This document shows, piece after piece, positions 17,299 to 25,846 of a DNA stretch of 35,143 nucleotides. Below the pieces are notes generated by a model. It was not told the origin of the DNA. It made no database searches and was given only the letters and a program-made list of their open reading frames with translations. The stretch comes from Kiritimatiellia bacterium (GTDB lineage Bacteria > Verrucomicrobiota > Kiritimatiellia > CAIQIC01 > Lenti-01). The position numbers and the translations under genes are program-made. Every line of letters begins with the position of its first letter. Position 1 is the first letter of the stretch. Where the stretch lies: the NCBI GenBank assembly GCA_017527155.1, contig JAFXQI010000025.1, positions 1 through 35,143 on the forward strand, written 5' to 3'.

Positions 17299-17799
17299 CT
17301 ACTTGCGGGCCTTGGATGCGGGTTTCCTGGGCTTCGCGGGGGCCTTCGCCGCGGGCTTGGCCTTGGGCTTGGCGGGCGCCTTGGGCTTGGCGGCGGCCGA
17401 TGCCTTCGCCTTGGCCTTCGCGGCCTCGCGGGCGACGGCGGCCTGGCTCTCTTCCGCGGCCTGCAGGATGTCGTCGGACGGCGGGGCGTCGGTTTCGTCG
17501 TCGGGGTCGCCGAAGGAATTCAGCGCCGCCTCCGTCTCCTTGTCCAGCTCCGGGTCGTCCGGGGCCAGCTCGGCGACGATCTTCAGCTCTTCGGCGTCGT
17601 TGTCGCCGAAGGCCTCGTCCTCGTCCAGGTCGCGGCCCTGGTCGGCGCACTCCTCGCAGACGTTGGAGTGGGGGAAACAGGCCGCACAGAACTCCATGCC
17701 GCAGACCGAGCATTCGCGCATGTAGTCCTCGCCGTGGACGGAACAACCGCCGCCGCCGAAACCCGCATAGGGATCGTACTCTTCGTCATCGTAGTTCAT
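17299..17799 (-). CDS. Zinc-finger protein with acidic middle and H1-like Lys/Ala/Pro tail
   Basis: 166 residues; no family recognised. The N-terminus is acidic ([11 protein letters not shown]) then a Gly run, followed by a treble-clef/B-box-like Cys array: C19, H22, C30, C33, C38, C41, C48, C51. Residues 54-115 are strongly acidic ([23 protein letters not shown]). Residues 131-166 are almost only Lys, Ala, Pro and Arg ([16 protein letters not shown]), like bacterial histone-H1 tails. The ATG has GGAGAACG upstream. An in-frame extension to 17862 lacks a ribosome site. It is divergent from clpB and 43 bases after miaB. The tail suggests nucleic-acid binding and the finger suggests protein or nucleic-acid contact; both are inferred. 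Confidence 0.7.
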   Translation of the reverse strand: MNYDDEEYDPYAGFGGGGCSVHGEDYMRECSVCGMEFCAACFPHSNVCEECADQGRDLDEDEAFGDNDAEELKIVAELAPDDPELDKETEAALNSFGDPDDETDAPPSDDILQAAEESQAAVAREAAKAKAKASAAAKPKAPAKPKAKPAAKAPAKPRKPASKARK

Positions 17800-18191
17800 G
17801 TCGTTCTCCGCAAATCCGGCACCCCCCGGTGTGGGGGCGCGCCATGCCTTTACTGTTGGCACGCCCCGTGCGTTCCGTCAAGCGCAGGGTTCGGGTTTCC
17901 GCCGTTTTTTTGGAGGTTTTCGGCGTTTCGCCGATTTCCGGCGCGGGGCCCGGAAGGGATACGGGGAAAATGGGAAAAGCGGTGGCGGCGGTCCCGGCGA
18001 ATAGGGCATTGCAAGGCCGGGCGTGGCGCTTTCCAGGGGACCGCAAGGATGCGTGTCCGGCTTCGCCCGCGCCGGGGGGGCGGCGGGCGGTTTTTCCGGG
18101 CGCCGGGGACTTGCAGTACGGAGAAACCGCCGTATGTTGTGCGGAGGCCAAGCGGGAGAATCCGCCGAAGGCCGGAAAGGATTTGATTGAC
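17800..18191. other. Divergent spacer between the zinc-finger gene and clpB
   Basis: 392 bp. Contains the clpB promoter on the plus strand (18111-18138) and a weak minus-strand match TTGACG-18-AACAGT (17881 down to 17852) for the zinc-finger gene. A small hairpin CGGCGTTTCGCCG lies at 17921-17933. No CIRCE-type inverted repeat and no tandem repeat array were seen, unlike most other spacers here. Confidence 0.5.
18111..18138 (+). promoter_or_regulatory. clpB promoter
   Basis: TTGCAG (18111-18116), 16 bases, TATGTT (18133-18138). A leader of about 45 bases with GGAAAGGA at 18174-18181 follows. This gene, unlike several neighbours, has a normal leader. Confidence 0.55.
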
Positions 18192-20843
18192 ATGAACAAC
18201 AAGAACGCGAACATTCCGCTGGACCGGTTGACCACCAAGGCCCGCGAGGCGCTGCAGGCCGCCATCCAGGACGCCGGCGCGCGCGGCAACGGCGAACTCA
18301 CCCCCCTGCACCTCGCGCTGGCGCTGGTGCGGCAGCAGGGCGGCGTCGTGCCGTCGGTGCTGGAGAAGACGGGCGTCAAGCCGGACCTCTTCGCCGCCGC
18401 CCTCGAAAAGCAGCTGGACACCCACGCGCGCCAGGAGGGCGGCGCCGTGCAGCCCTCGCCCAACCGCGCGTTCCAGGCGGTGCTGGAGGCGGCGTCGGGG
18501 ATCGCGGGGAGGATGAAGGACGAGTACATCAGCACGGAGCACCTCTTCCTCGCCGCCCTCGGCGAGAAGGACGGCGAGACGGCCCGCGTCGCCGCCGCCA
18601 TGGGCGTCACGGTGGACAGCGTCCTGCAGTCGCTGCAGGCCATACGCGGGAACCGCCGCGTGACGGACGAGGCCCCCGAGGACAAGTACGAGGCCATCAA
18701 GAAGTACGGCCGCGACCTCACGGCCGACGCCCGCGCCGGCAAGCTCGACCCGGTCATCGGCCGCGACGCGGAGATCCGCCGCGTGGTCCAGGTGCTCTCG
18801 CACCGCACGAAGAACAACCCGGTGCTGATCGGCGAACCGGGCGTCGGCAAGACGGCCATCGCGGAGGGCCTGGCGCAGCGGATCGTGGCCGGCGACGTGC
18901 CGGAGGGGCTCAAGCGGATGCGCGTCGTCTCGCTCGACCTCGGCGCGATGCTGGCCGGCGCGAAGTACCGCGGCGAGTTCGAGGACCGCTTCAAAGCGTT
19001 TTTGAAGGAAGTCACCGAGAGCGACGGGAAGATCATCGTCTTCATCGACGAGCTCCACACGCTCGTCGGCGCCGGCGGCGCGGAGGGCGCCGTGGACGCC
19101 TCGAACATGATCAAGCCGCCCCTCGCCCGCGGCGAACTGCGTTGCGTGGGCGCGACGACCCTCGGCGAGTACCGCAAGTACGTCGAGAAGGACCCCGCCC
19201 TCGCCCGCCGTTTCCAGACGGTGCTGGTGGACGAGCCGACCGTCGAGGACACCATCGCGATCCTCCGCGGCCTCAAGCCCCGCTACGAAGCCCACCACGG
19301 CGTGCGCATCCAGGACTCGGCCCTCGTCGAGGCCGCGCGCCTCTCCCACCGCTACATCTCCGACCGCTTCCTGCCCGACAAGGCCATCGACCTCGTCGAC
19401 GAAGCCGCCAGCCGCCTGCGCATGGAGATCGACTCGATGCCCGTCGAGATCGACGAACTCGAACGCCGCCGCATGCAGCTCGAAATCGAGCGCGAAGCCC
19501 TCCGCAAGGAGACCGACCGCGCCTCCGCCGACCGCCTCGCCGCGCTCGAGAAGGAACTCGCCGAGCTCAAGGAAAAATCCTCCGCCCTCAAATCCCAATG
19601 GTCGCGCGAAAAGGACCTCCTCGGCGCCATCCGCACCGCCACCGCCGACGTCGACCGCCTCCGCACCGAGCAGGAACAGGCCCAGCGCCGCGGCGACCTC
19701 GCCCGCGCCTCCGAGATCAAGTACGACCGCCTGCCCGCCGCCGAGAAGAAGATCGCCGCCGCCCAATCCGCCCTCGCCGACCTGCAGGGCACCCGGCGCC
19801 TCCTGCGCGAGGAAGTGACCCCCGAGAACATCGCCGAAGTCGTCGGCGCCTGGACGCACATCCCCGTCAGCCGCCTCCTCGAAGGCGAAAAAGCCAAACT
19901 CCTCCGCATGGAAGAGCGCCTGCGCGAGCGCGTCGTCGGGCAGGACGAAGCCGTCGCCGCCGTCGCCCGCGCCGTACGCCGCTCCCGCGCCGGCCTGCAG
20001 GACCCGAACCGCCCCATCGGCTCCTTCCTGTTCCTGGGCCCGACCGGCGTGGGCAAGACCGAACTCACCCGCGCGCTGGCCGACTTCCTCTTCGACGACG
20101 ACCAGGCCATGGTGCGTCTCGACATGAGCGAATACATGGAAAAACACTCCGTCAGCCGCCTTGTCGGCGCGCCTCCCGGATACGTCGGCCACGACGAAGG
20201 CGGCCAGCTCACCGAGGCCGTCCGGCGCAAACCCTACTCCGTCGTCCTCTTCGACGAAATCGAGAAAGCCCATCCCGACGTCTTCAACATCCTCTTGCAG
20301 GTGCTCGACGACGGTCGTCTGACAGACAACAAGGGCCGTACCGCCAACTTCAAGAACACGGTGCTCATCATGACCTCCAACCTCGGCGGCGACCTCATCC
20401 AGGACGCCCTGCGCGCCCACCCCGACCTCAAGCGCGACTCCGCCACCTGGCGCAAACTCGAGACCGACGTCACGGCCCTCCTCCGCACCCGGTTCCGTCC
20501 CGAATTCCTCAACCGAATCGACGAGACCATCCTCTTCCGGAGCCTGGGCCTCGACCAGCTGCGCCAGATCGTCGCCATCCAGCTCGCCCGCGTGCAGGGC
20601 TTCCTCAAGGACCGCGGCATCACGCTCGAACTGACCGACGCCGCCTCCGAGGCGCTGGCCGGCGAAGGCTACGACCCCGCCTTCGGCGCCCGTCCCCTCA
20701 AGCGCGCCATCCAGCGGATGATCCTCGACGAACTGGCCACCCGCGTCATCGCCGGCGAAATCCCCGACGGCTCCCGCGTCACGGTGGACTACGACCCCGA
20801 GCACCCCGACCGCTTCGACTTCAGGGCCACCCCCGCCGCCTGA
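18192..20843 (+). CDS. clpB: ClpB disaggregase
   Basis: 883 residues, ClpB length. Cytoplasmic hexameric AAA+ machine that, with DnaK, extracts proteins from aggregates. N-domain repeats (about 10-155), first AAA+ with Walker A GEPGVGKT and Walker [10 protein letters not shown], pore loop [11 protein letters not shown], then a long coiled-coil M domain (about 415-530; [19 protein letters not shown] onward), second AAA+ with [10 protein letters not shown] and [16 protein letters not shown], and the second pore loop [36 protein letters not shown] is canonical. No IGF/IGL loop for ClpP is seen. Start fixed by GGAAAGGA; the open frame further upstream is not coding. Probably heat-inducible, though no operator was found. 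Confidence 0.97.
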   Translation: MNNKNANIPLDRLTTKAREALQAAIQDAGARGNGELTPLHLALALVRQQGGVVPSVLEKTGVKPDLFAAALEKQLDTHARQEGGAVQPSPNRAFQAVLEAASGIAGRMKDEYISTEHLFLAALGEKDGETARVAAAMGVTVDSVLQSLQAIRGNRRVTDEAPEDKYEAIKKYGRDLTADARAGKLDPVIGRDAEIRRVVQVLSHRTKNNPVLIGEPGVGKTAIAEGLAQRIVAGDVPEGLKRMRVVSLDLGAMLAGAKYRGEFEDRFKAFLKEVTESDGKIIVFIDELHTLVGAGGAEGAVDASNMIKPPLARGELRCVGATTLGEYRKYVEKDPALARRFQTVLVDEPTVEDTIAILRGLKPRYEAHHGVRIQDSALVEAARLSHRYISDRFLPDKAIDLVDEAASRLRMEIDSMPVEIDELERRRMQLEIEREALRKETDRASADRLAALEKELAELKEKSSALKSQWSREKDLLGAIRTATADVDRLRTEQEQAQRRGDLARASEIKYDRLPAAEKKIAAAQSALADLQGTRRLLREEVTPENIAEVVGAWTHIPVSRLLEGEKAKLLRMEERLRERVVGQDEAVAAVARAVRRSRAGLQDPNRPIGSFLFLGPTGVGKTELTRALADFLFDDDQAMVRLDMSEYMEKHSVSRLVGAPPGYVGHDEGGQLTEAVRRKPYSVVLFDEIEKAHPDVFNILLQVLDDGRLTDNKGRTANFKNTVLIMTSNLGGDLIQDALRAHPDLKRDSATWRKLETDVTALLRTRFRPEFLNRIDETILFRSLGLDQLRQIVAIQLARVQGFLKDRGITLELTDAASEALAGEGYDPAFGARPLKRAIQRMILDELATRVIAGEIPDGSRVTVDYDPEHPDRFDFRATPAA

Positions 20844-20923
20844 CCGGCTCCGGGGGGGGCGGGGCTTTTTTCCCCCCCGGCCCCCCGGCCCCCCGGCCCC
20901 CCGCCCCGCTCGGCCAACCGAAA

Positions 20924-20968
20924 CCATCGATTCCATCGAAAAAATCGATTCCATCGATTCTCTCGAAA
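20924..20968 (+). repeat. Nonamer array 1 (CCATCGATT)5
   Basis: CCATCGATT, CCATCGAAA, AAATCGATT, CCATCGATT, CTCTCGAAA in 9-base register. It is preceded by three GGCCCCCC octamers (about 20877-20902). Upstream of the four-helix-bundle gene. Confidence 0.85.
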
Positions 20969-21082
20969 GCCCCCGCCTCCCGCGCCAGCCCCCGCCCTGC
21001 ACGGGTTCTCCCTGCCTGCCCCCGCCCCCCCCGCCGCCCCGCCCCCAGCCCCCTCCCGCCGCCCCTCCCCCGCATTTTCCCC

Positions 21083-21112
21083 TTGCCCCCCTTCCCCGCC
21101 CCCCGCTACATT
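21083..21112 (+). promoter_or_regulatory. Promoter of the four-helix-bundle gene (near-leaderless)
   Basis: TTGCCC (21083-21088), 18 bases, TACATT (21107-21112), then 10 bases to the ATG with no ribosome site. Nearly the same string as the activator promoter at 11630-11659. Confidence 0.55.
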
Positions 21113-21122
21113 CCGCCCCGCC

Positions 21123-21905
21123 ATGAACACCCCCGCCGATCAACCGCCGACCGCACCGCCCGCCACCTTCAAATCCCCCCTCTCCCACTACTGGCTCGAC
21201 TCCTGGCTCCTGGCGGCCCTCATCGAGCACGCCGTACGCCGCTTCTGCCTCAAACACCTCGACCGGCGCATCGACCCGTGCGGACGCCTCTTCGACCAGA
21301 TGACCATGGCCGCCCGTTCCGCCGCCGCCAACATCGCCGAAGGCAACGCCCGCCGGTCCACCTCCCGCGAGACCCAGATGCGCCTGCTCGACGTCGCCCG
21401 TGCCACCCTTTCCGAGCTGTCGGGCGACCTCCGCTCCTACCTGCTGCTCTCCGACGAAGCCCCCTGGGCCGAATCCGACCCCGACGCCCGCGCCGTGTTC
21501 GCCACCCGCCTCGACCGTCCCGACTACCGCACCGACCTCGACCGCAACGTATCCCTCCACATCCTGGCCCAGCGCGCCAAATTCGCCCGCTGGCTCGACT
21601 CCCCCGATCCGCTCGTGCCCGCCCGCGCCCTCACCGTGCTCGTGTCCCGCCTCCAGATGATTCTCAACCGCCAGCTCGAACGCGCCCATGCCGAATTCCT
21701 GGCCCGTGGAGGCTTTTCCGAAACCCTTTCCCGCGACCGCATCGCCGCCCGCGCCAAGGTCCCTCCCGAACCCGGCGCCCCGCCCTGTCCCGGATGCGGC
21801 AAACCCATGCAGCGCCGACTGGCCAAACGCGGACCCCGCGCCGGCCACACCTTCTGGTCCTGCCCCGACTACCCCAACTGCGCAGGCAAGCCCGCCGCCC
21901 ACTGA
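21123..21905 (+). CDS. Four-helix-bundle (S23-like) protein with suffix domain and topoisomerase-type zinc ribbon
   Basis: 260 residues. About 40-115 is the S23/IVP four-helix bundle (DQMTMAARSAAANIAEGNARRSTSRETQMRLLDVARATLSEL), first known from proteins encoded in 23S rRNA intervening sequences. About 125-205 matches the 'four helix bundle suffix' region (VSLHILAQRAKFARWL...ALTVLVSRLQMILNRQLE). The C-terminus is a zinc ribbon of the topoisomerase I type (C222, C225, C247, C253; CPGCGKPM...FWSCPDYPNC). Nucleic-acid binding is likely and the process unknown. It is not in an rRNA gene here. Nonamer arrays flank it on both sides, and a near-leaderless promoter precedes it. Confidence 0.85.
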   Translation: MNTPADQPPTAPPATFKSPLSHYWLDSWLLAALIEHAVRRFCLKHLDRRIDPCGRLFDQMTMAARSAAANIAEGNARRSTSRETQMRLLDVARATLSELSGDLRSYLLLSDEAPWAESDPDARAVFATRLDRPDYRTDLDRNVSLHILAQRAKFARWLDSPDPLVPARALTVLVSRLQMILNRQLERAHAEFLARGGFSETLSRDRIAARAKVPPEPGAPPCPGCGKPMQRRLAKRGPRAGHTFWSCPDYPNCAGKPAAH

Positions 21906-21938
21906 CCGCCACACTCCGGCGCCCGCCCTCTCCGCCCT

Positions 21939-21983
21939 CCCATCGATCCCATCGGTTCTCTCGTTTCCTTCGATTCCGTCGCT
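21939..21983 (+). repeat. Nonamer array 2
   Basis: CCCATCGAT, CCCATCGGT, TCTCTCGTT, TCCTTCGAT, TCCGTCGCT: five 9-base units, more diverged than array 1 but of the same YYNTCGNT type. Downstream flank of the four-helix-bundle gene. Confidence 0.75.
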
Positions 21984-22030
21984 TCCCCCGCCCCCCAGCC
22001 GCGCAGCCCGCCCGAAAGCCGTGTTCCGCC

Positions 22031-22975
22031 CTATTCCTCCCGTCCGGGGGCCTCGGGCGGCAGCTGCGAGCGGATCTTGTGGAAGGAGATACGCATCCGG
22101 CCCTCCGGGCCCCATGCCGCACGCTTGCGCCCGGGGCCGACGATGCGGCAATGGCCCGTCACGATGTTGCGCTCCAGCTTCCACCCGCCGCACGCGTCGA
22201 GCACGTCCCACCACACGCCGGCGTCCAGCACCTTCCATTCGAGGTTGATGCGGCCCTGCGGCACGCGCACCCGGGCGGGCGCCGACGGCTTGCCGTCGAG
22301 GATGCGCCCGAGTTCGGTGAAGTAGAACGACGCGAGGTGGTTGCACACGCGCTTGAGGGCCGCGGACCGTCCCCATGCGGCGTCGATCTCCGTCTCGTCC
22401 GTGATGGTCTCCGGGACGGCGTATTCGAGCACGTTCGCGAGCGCGGCGGGCGAGCCGTTCCGGCCGAGCGACGGACCGCCCCCGCCGCCCGCCAGGTCGT
22501 AGCCGTACTTGAGGACGGTGTCCTCCGGGTTCACCACCACGATGGCGGGCCGCTCGCACCCGCCGCCCATCTGCGCCACGTCGGGGTCGTCCATCGGAAT
22601 CGCCGGCGCGAGCAGGATGCCCTGCCCGACCTTCATGCCCCTGCGTGACAACTCCGCGAGCGTGCGCGCCACGATGCGCCCGCCTAGGGAGTGCCCCACG
22701 ATCACGAGCCCGGAACGGAAGGCGGCGTCGGTGGACGCGATTTCGCCGGCGAGACGCTTGGCGGCCGCGTCCGCGTTCGCCGCGGAGGCCGGCCAGCTGC
22801 GGTCGCCGTCCCAACCCCAGAACGCGCAGGCCTCGCCCTTGAACGTGTTCGTGCAGGAGGCGTACGCAAGCCCGTTCGTCTCGGTCGTGCGGTTCCAGCC
22901 CGGCACGTACCACACCTCGGCCCGCGCCGCCGCGGCGATGCCCGCGGCAAGGATGGCCATGATTGCCGTCTTCAT
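22031..22975 (-). CDS. Secreted or periplasmic alpha/beta hydrolase
   Basis: 314 residues. Signal peptide MKTAIMAILAAGIAAAARA (1-19) with an AxA cleavage site. Then VWYVPGWNRT, GHSLGGRIVARTL with nucleophile Ser96, an NPEDTVLKY segment likely to hold the acid (Asp near 156), and a His candidate in KRVCNHLASFYFTELG. The C-terminal third may be a separate small domain. GHSLGG is shared by lipases and esterases, but the substrate is unknown. No convincing ribosome site before the ATG; upstream in-frame sequence is repeat DNA and not coding. Not operonic with its neighbours. Confidence 0.75.
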   Translation of the reverse strand: MKTAIMAILAAGIAAAARAEVWYVPGWNRTTETNGLAYASCTNTFKGEACAFWGWDGDRSWPASAANADAAAKRLAGEIASTDAAFRSGLVIVGHSLGGRIVARTLAELSRRGMKVGQGILLAPAIPMDDPDVAQMGGGCERPAIVVVNPEDTVLKYGYDLAGGGGGPSLGRNGSPAALANVLEYAVPETITDETEIDAAWGRSAALKRVCNHLASFYFTELGRILDGKPSAPARVRVPQGRINLEWKVLDAGVWWDVLDACGGWKLERNIVTGHCRIVGPGRKRAAWGPEGRMRISFHKIRSQLPPEAPGREE

Positions 22976-23162
22976 GGGGAGTCGTTGGTTTCGTTTTGCA
23001 AGGGAACGTCTAGCAGAAGGCCCGCCGCGAAACAACGGCAAACACGCCTCCGGCGGCGGATGGATCCGGCGCCCCCTCCCCTGCGCGGGCGGCATGGAAG
23101 GGGGGCAAACAGGCCCTCCCCCGCCGGTTCCATCCCCGTCCGGGGCGGAAGGGAAACATGTT

Positions 23163-23220
23163 TTGAGATTACGGAAAAACATGGACATTCCACCGGTTTT
23201 CCCGCATGGTGGCGCCCATG
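23163..23220 (+). repeat. Element E, complete copy (upstream of the methylase)
   Basis: 58 bases from TTGAGATTACGG to GGTGGCGCCCATG. The same length and same end blocks as 32180-32237, with the middle diverged. Oriented toward the downstream gene, ending 120 bp before its ATG. Confidence 0.7.
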
Positions 23221-23301
23221 AAAACCGTGGGTGCGGACGGGAGCGGATGGATGGGGGGGGCGCCCGCGCTCCGGCGCAAGAAGCATCCCCGGCGGGGACA
23301 G

Positions 23302-23330
23302 TTGCCAACCGGGGGGAAGTCGGGTATGGT
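23302..23330 (+). promoter_or_regulatory. Promoter of the methylase-nuclease operon (near-leaderless)
   Basis: TTGCCA (23302-23307), 17 bases, TATGGT (23325-23330). The ATG is 10 bases further, so the leader would be about 4 bases. Confidence 0.55.
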
Positions 23331-23340
23331 GGAACGCGCC

Positions 23341-24258
23341 ATGAATGGTTCCGTGCCTCACATTGTCCAGTACCAAGGGTCGAAACGGCTGCTCGCGCCG
23401 CAAATCCTGGAGTACGTGCCCCGGCGGTTCGGGCGTCTGGTGGAGCCCTTCGCGGGGATGGCCGCCATCACCATCGCCGTGGCGCGGCAGGAGCGGGCGG
23501 AGCGCTACCTCGTCAACGACCTGAACGCGCCTTTGGTGGGGATTCTGCGGGCGGCCGTCGAAACGCCGTCGGAACTGCTGGAAAGCTATGCGGCCGTCTG
23601 GGAGGGGCAGTTCAGCCACCCCGGGGGGAGCGTGGCGCATTTCAACGCGGTGCGGGATGCGTTCAACCGCGGCGACCGCTCTCCGGCCAACATGCTCTAC
23701 CTGCTGGCCCGGTGCGTGAAGGGTTCCGTGCGCTACGGGGCGAACGGCCAGTTCAACCAGTCGCCCGACAAACGCCGCAACGGGACGTCGCCCAAGACGC
23801 TCAAGCCCAATCTGGACGCCATCTCCTACTACCTCAAGGGACGCACCGAGTTCCGCTCGGCGGACTACCGCGCCGTGCTGGAGGAGGCCCGTCCCGGCGA
23901 CGTCGTGTACATGGATCCTCCCTACCAGGGCGTGTGCAAGGTGCGCGACAGCCGCTATCTCGCGGGCATCGACGCACGGGAGTTCGCCGAGGCCCTCGAA
24001 TCGCTGAACCGCCGCGGGGTGGACTATCTCGTCAGCTACGACGGCCAGTGCGGGGACAAGCAGTACGGGGAAGACCTGCCCGCCGGCCTGGGTCTGCGCA
24101 AGGTGTTGCTGAAAGCCGGCCTTTCGAGCCAGAGCCTGCTGCTCGGCAAGAAGGAAATCACCTACGAAGCGCTCTACATCAGCCCGGGCCTCTGCTCCCT
24201 CGTGCCCGGCACGCCACGGGAACGGCAGGCCCTGCTCTTCGAAATGCTGGACGCATGA
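23341..24258 (+). CDS. D12-class DNA adenine-N6 methyltransferase (restriction-modification)
   Basis: 305 residues. Motif order is Dam/DpnM-like: QYQGSKR (10-16, motif X), EPFAGMAAITIAVA (motif I, SAM), and catalytic DPPY (192-195, motif IV), with ISYYLKGRTEFRSADYRAVLEEARPGDVVYMDPPYQG typical. Methylates adenine in a short site that cannot be read from the sequence. The stop overlaps the start of an HNH nuclease by ATGA, so this is a two-gene restriction-modification unit. The start is the first ATG after the -10; the longer frame to 23206 runs through repeat DNA. Confidence 0.9.
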   Translation: MNGSVPHIVQYQGSKRLLAPQILEYVPRRFGRLVEPFAGMAAITIAVARQERAERYLVNDLNAPLVGILRAAVETPSELLESYAAVWEGQFSHPGGSVAHFNAVRDAFNRGDRSPANMLYLLARCVKGSVRYGANGQFNQSPDKRRNGTSPKTLKPNLDAISYYLKGRTEFRSADYRAVLEEARPGDVVYMDPPYQGVCKVRDSRYLAGIDAREFAEALESLNRRGVDYLVSYDGQCGDKQYGEDLPAGLGLRKVLLKAGLSSQSLLLGKKEITYEALYISPGLCSLVPGTPRERQALLFEMLDA

Positions 24259-24965
24259 AGAAGAAGTTCACCAAAGCCTTCCTGGCAAAGCTCGAATCCG
24301 TGACGGCGAAACGTCCGCGCACGGTCATCCGGCACATCCTGGAACACGGCTCCGTGACGACGGAGGAGCTGAAACGGCTCGGTTACGAACACGCCCCGCG
24401 CGCGGCCCGCGACGTCCGCGAACTGGGCATCCCCCTCGAAACGTTCCGGGTCAGGGACTCGCAGGGCCGCCGCATCGCGGCCTACCGTTTCGGCGATCCT
24501 TCCAAGGCGGGAAACCGGATGTCGAAGGCGTCCGGCCGCACGGTCCTTTCCAAGGCGCTGAAAAAAGCCCTCGTCGGCAAATACGGTGCCCGCTGTTTCA
24601 TCTACCGGCAACCGATGGAGGAGCGCCTGTTGCAGGTGGACCACCGGGTGCCGTACGAAATCGGCGGGGAGCAGGACGGACGGGACATCGACTGCTACAT
24701 GCTGCTCAGCCCATCGGCCAACCGCGCCAAATCGTGGACCTGCGAGCATTGCCCGAACTGGACCCTCAAGGATGCCGCCTACTGCGTGGGCTGTTTCTGG
24801 GCCCATCCCGAGGAATACACCCACGTGGCCGGACGGGAGCAGCGCCGGATCGTCATCACCTTCACCGGCGACGAAATCGAAGACTACAACCGCCTGATCG
24901 CCCTTGTCGGCATCGACAAGGCCGAGGCGACGATCAAGGAAATGATCGCAAAATACATCGAATAG
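24255..24965 (+). CDS. HNH restriction endonuclease of the methylase operon
   Basis: 236 residues. An N-terminal winged-helix segment (VIRHILEHGSVTTEELKRLGYEHAPRAARDVRELGI) could read DNA or regulate. The middle has the beta-beta-alpha metal motif VDHRVPYEIGG (D129, H130) and LLSPSANRAKSW as the HNH asparagine region. A zinc knuckle follows (CEHCPNW...CVGC). It should cut the site protected by the upstream methylase. It overlaps that gene by 4 bases, giving translational coupling. Role inferred from the pairing; the site is unknown. HNH enzymes are known among short-site restriction enzymes. Confidence 0.8.
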   Translation: MKKKFTKAFLAKLESVTAKRPRTVIRHILEHGSVTTEELKRLGYEHAPRAARDVRELGIPLETFRVRDSQGRRIAAYRFGDPSKAGNRMSKASGRTVLSKALKKALVGKYGARCFIYRQPMEERLLQVDHRVPYEIGGEQDGRDIDCYMLLSPSANRAKSWTCEHCPNWTLKDAAYCVGCFWAHPEEYTHVAGREQRRIVITFTGDEIEDYNRLIALVGIDKAEATIKEMIAKYIE

Positions 24966-25001
24966 ACGGCCGGGTTCCGGTGCCGTGCCGGAGGGTGAAT
25001 C

Positions 25002-25030
25002 TTGCATCCCGTCCGGTTTCCTGCCATCCT
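25002..25030 (+). promoter_or_regulatory. Candidate promoter of the AlkD-like gene
   Basis: TTGCAT (25002-25007), 17 bases, CATCCT (25025-25030), then 7 bases to the ATG. The -10 is weak, but the layout repeats that of other genes here. Confidence 0.4.
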
Positions 25031-25037
25031 GCACGGC

Positions 25038-25778
25038 ATGGAACGTGACACGCCCATTCCGCCGGCCGCCGCGGCGGTCGTCCGCGACCTGCGCGCCGCC
25101 GCTTCCGCGGAAAAGCGCGAGGTCCTTTCGCGGTTCTTCCGCACGGGCCCGGGCGAATACGGGGAGGGCGACCGGTTCCTCGGGGTCATGGTCCCGCAGA
25201 TCCGCGCCATCGCGAAGGCGCACGCGGGGGCGCCGCCGGAGGCCGAGGACGCCCTGCTGGCCGCGCCGTGGCACGAGGCGCGGGAATGCGGTCTTTTCCT
25301 GATGGTCGGCCGCCATGCCCGCGCCGGCGCCCGGGAACGCGACGCGATCCATGCGCGCTATCTCGCCGCGGCCGCCGCCGGGCACGTCGACAACTGGGAC
25401 CTCGTCGATGCCAGCGCCCCCGAGCTCGTCGGGGTCCACCTGCTCGACCGGCCGCGCGGCCTCCTCTACGGCCTCGTGCGGCGTCCGTCGCTTTGGGAGA
25501 ACCGGATCGCCATCGTGGCCACGCTGGCCTTCATCCGGCGCGGCGACCTCGATGACGCCTTCCGGCTGTCGGAGGTCCTTCTCGGGCATCCCCACGACCT
25601 GATCCACAAGGCCGTCGGCTGGATGCTCCGCGAATGCGGCAAGCGCGATCCGGACCGTCTCCGCGCCTTCCTCGCCGCCCATTGCGGCGCGATGCCCCGC
25701 ACCACCCTCCGCTATGCCATCGAGCGGTTCCTTCCCGACGAACGGCGCCGGTGGCTCGCTGCGCCGGCGGGGCCGTGA
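25038..25778 (+). CDS. DNA alkylation repair glycosylase, AlkD-like
   Basis: 246 residues in HEAT-like helical repeats. RFFRTGPGEYGEGDRFLGVMVPQIRAIAK, GHVDNWDLVDASAPELVGVHLL and HPHDLIHKAVGWMLRECGKRDPDRLRAFL match AlkD/AlkC relatives that remove 3- and 7-alkylpurines. The N/D-N-W-D-L-V-D segment carries the catalytic Asp and aromatic residues. The ATG at 25038 lies 7 bases after a -10-like hexamer; an in-frame TTG at 25002 overlaps the -35 and is rejected. It follows the restriction-modification genes with a 72-base spacer and may be independently transcribed. Confidence 0.88.
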   Translation: MERDTPIPPAAAAVVRDLRAAASAEKREVLSRFFRTGPGEYGEGDRFLGVMVPQIRAIAKAHAGAPPEAEDALLAAPWHEARECGLFLMVGRHARAGARERDAIHARYLAAAAAGHVDNWDLVDASAPELVGVHLLDRPRGLLYGLVRRPSLWENRIAIVATLAFIRRGDLDDAFRLSEVLLGHPHDLIHKAVGWMLRECGKRDPDRLRAFLAAHCGAMPRTTLRYAIERFLPDERRRWLAAPAGP

Positions 25779-25798
25779 CAGGGGGGGGATGAAACGGG

Positions 25799-25829
25799 GG
25801 GCGGCTCGCTCGGAGAGCTCGCCCCACCA
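25799..25829 (+). repeat. 40-bp GC element, partial copy 3
   Basis: GGCGGCTCGCTCGGAGAGCT, then CGCCCCACCA: 30 bases identical to the 3' part of the copies at 15831 and 15877, 10 kb away. It lies between the AlkD-like gene and the biotin ligase gene (convergent). Confidence 0.8.
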
Positions 25830-25846
25830 CGCCGGGAGAGCGGGGC

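Larger units (their letters stand above)
22976..23340. other. Divergent spacer before the methylase gene
   Basis: 365 bp with no gene. A weak minus-strand TTGTTT-17-TAGACG may serve the hydrolase. It also holds a complete 58-bp element E (23163-23220) and the methylase promoter (23302-23330). GC-rich inverted blocks at about 23100-23150 are of unclear role. Confidence 0.5.

Noticed and set aside
20844-20923. Rho-independent terminator of clpB
   Set aside because: The G-run, CTTTTTT and C-run could fold, but the T-run is in the loop and not after the stem.
17850-22913. Open frame of about 1690 codons on the minus strand opposite clpB
   Set aside because: Opposes clearly recognised clpB and the four-helix-bundle gene; no domain.
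23218-23340. Leader peptide starting at the ATG of element E
   Set aside because: The reading frame after ATGAAA is not conserved between the two copies, has no ribosome site, and runs into the methylase by chance.
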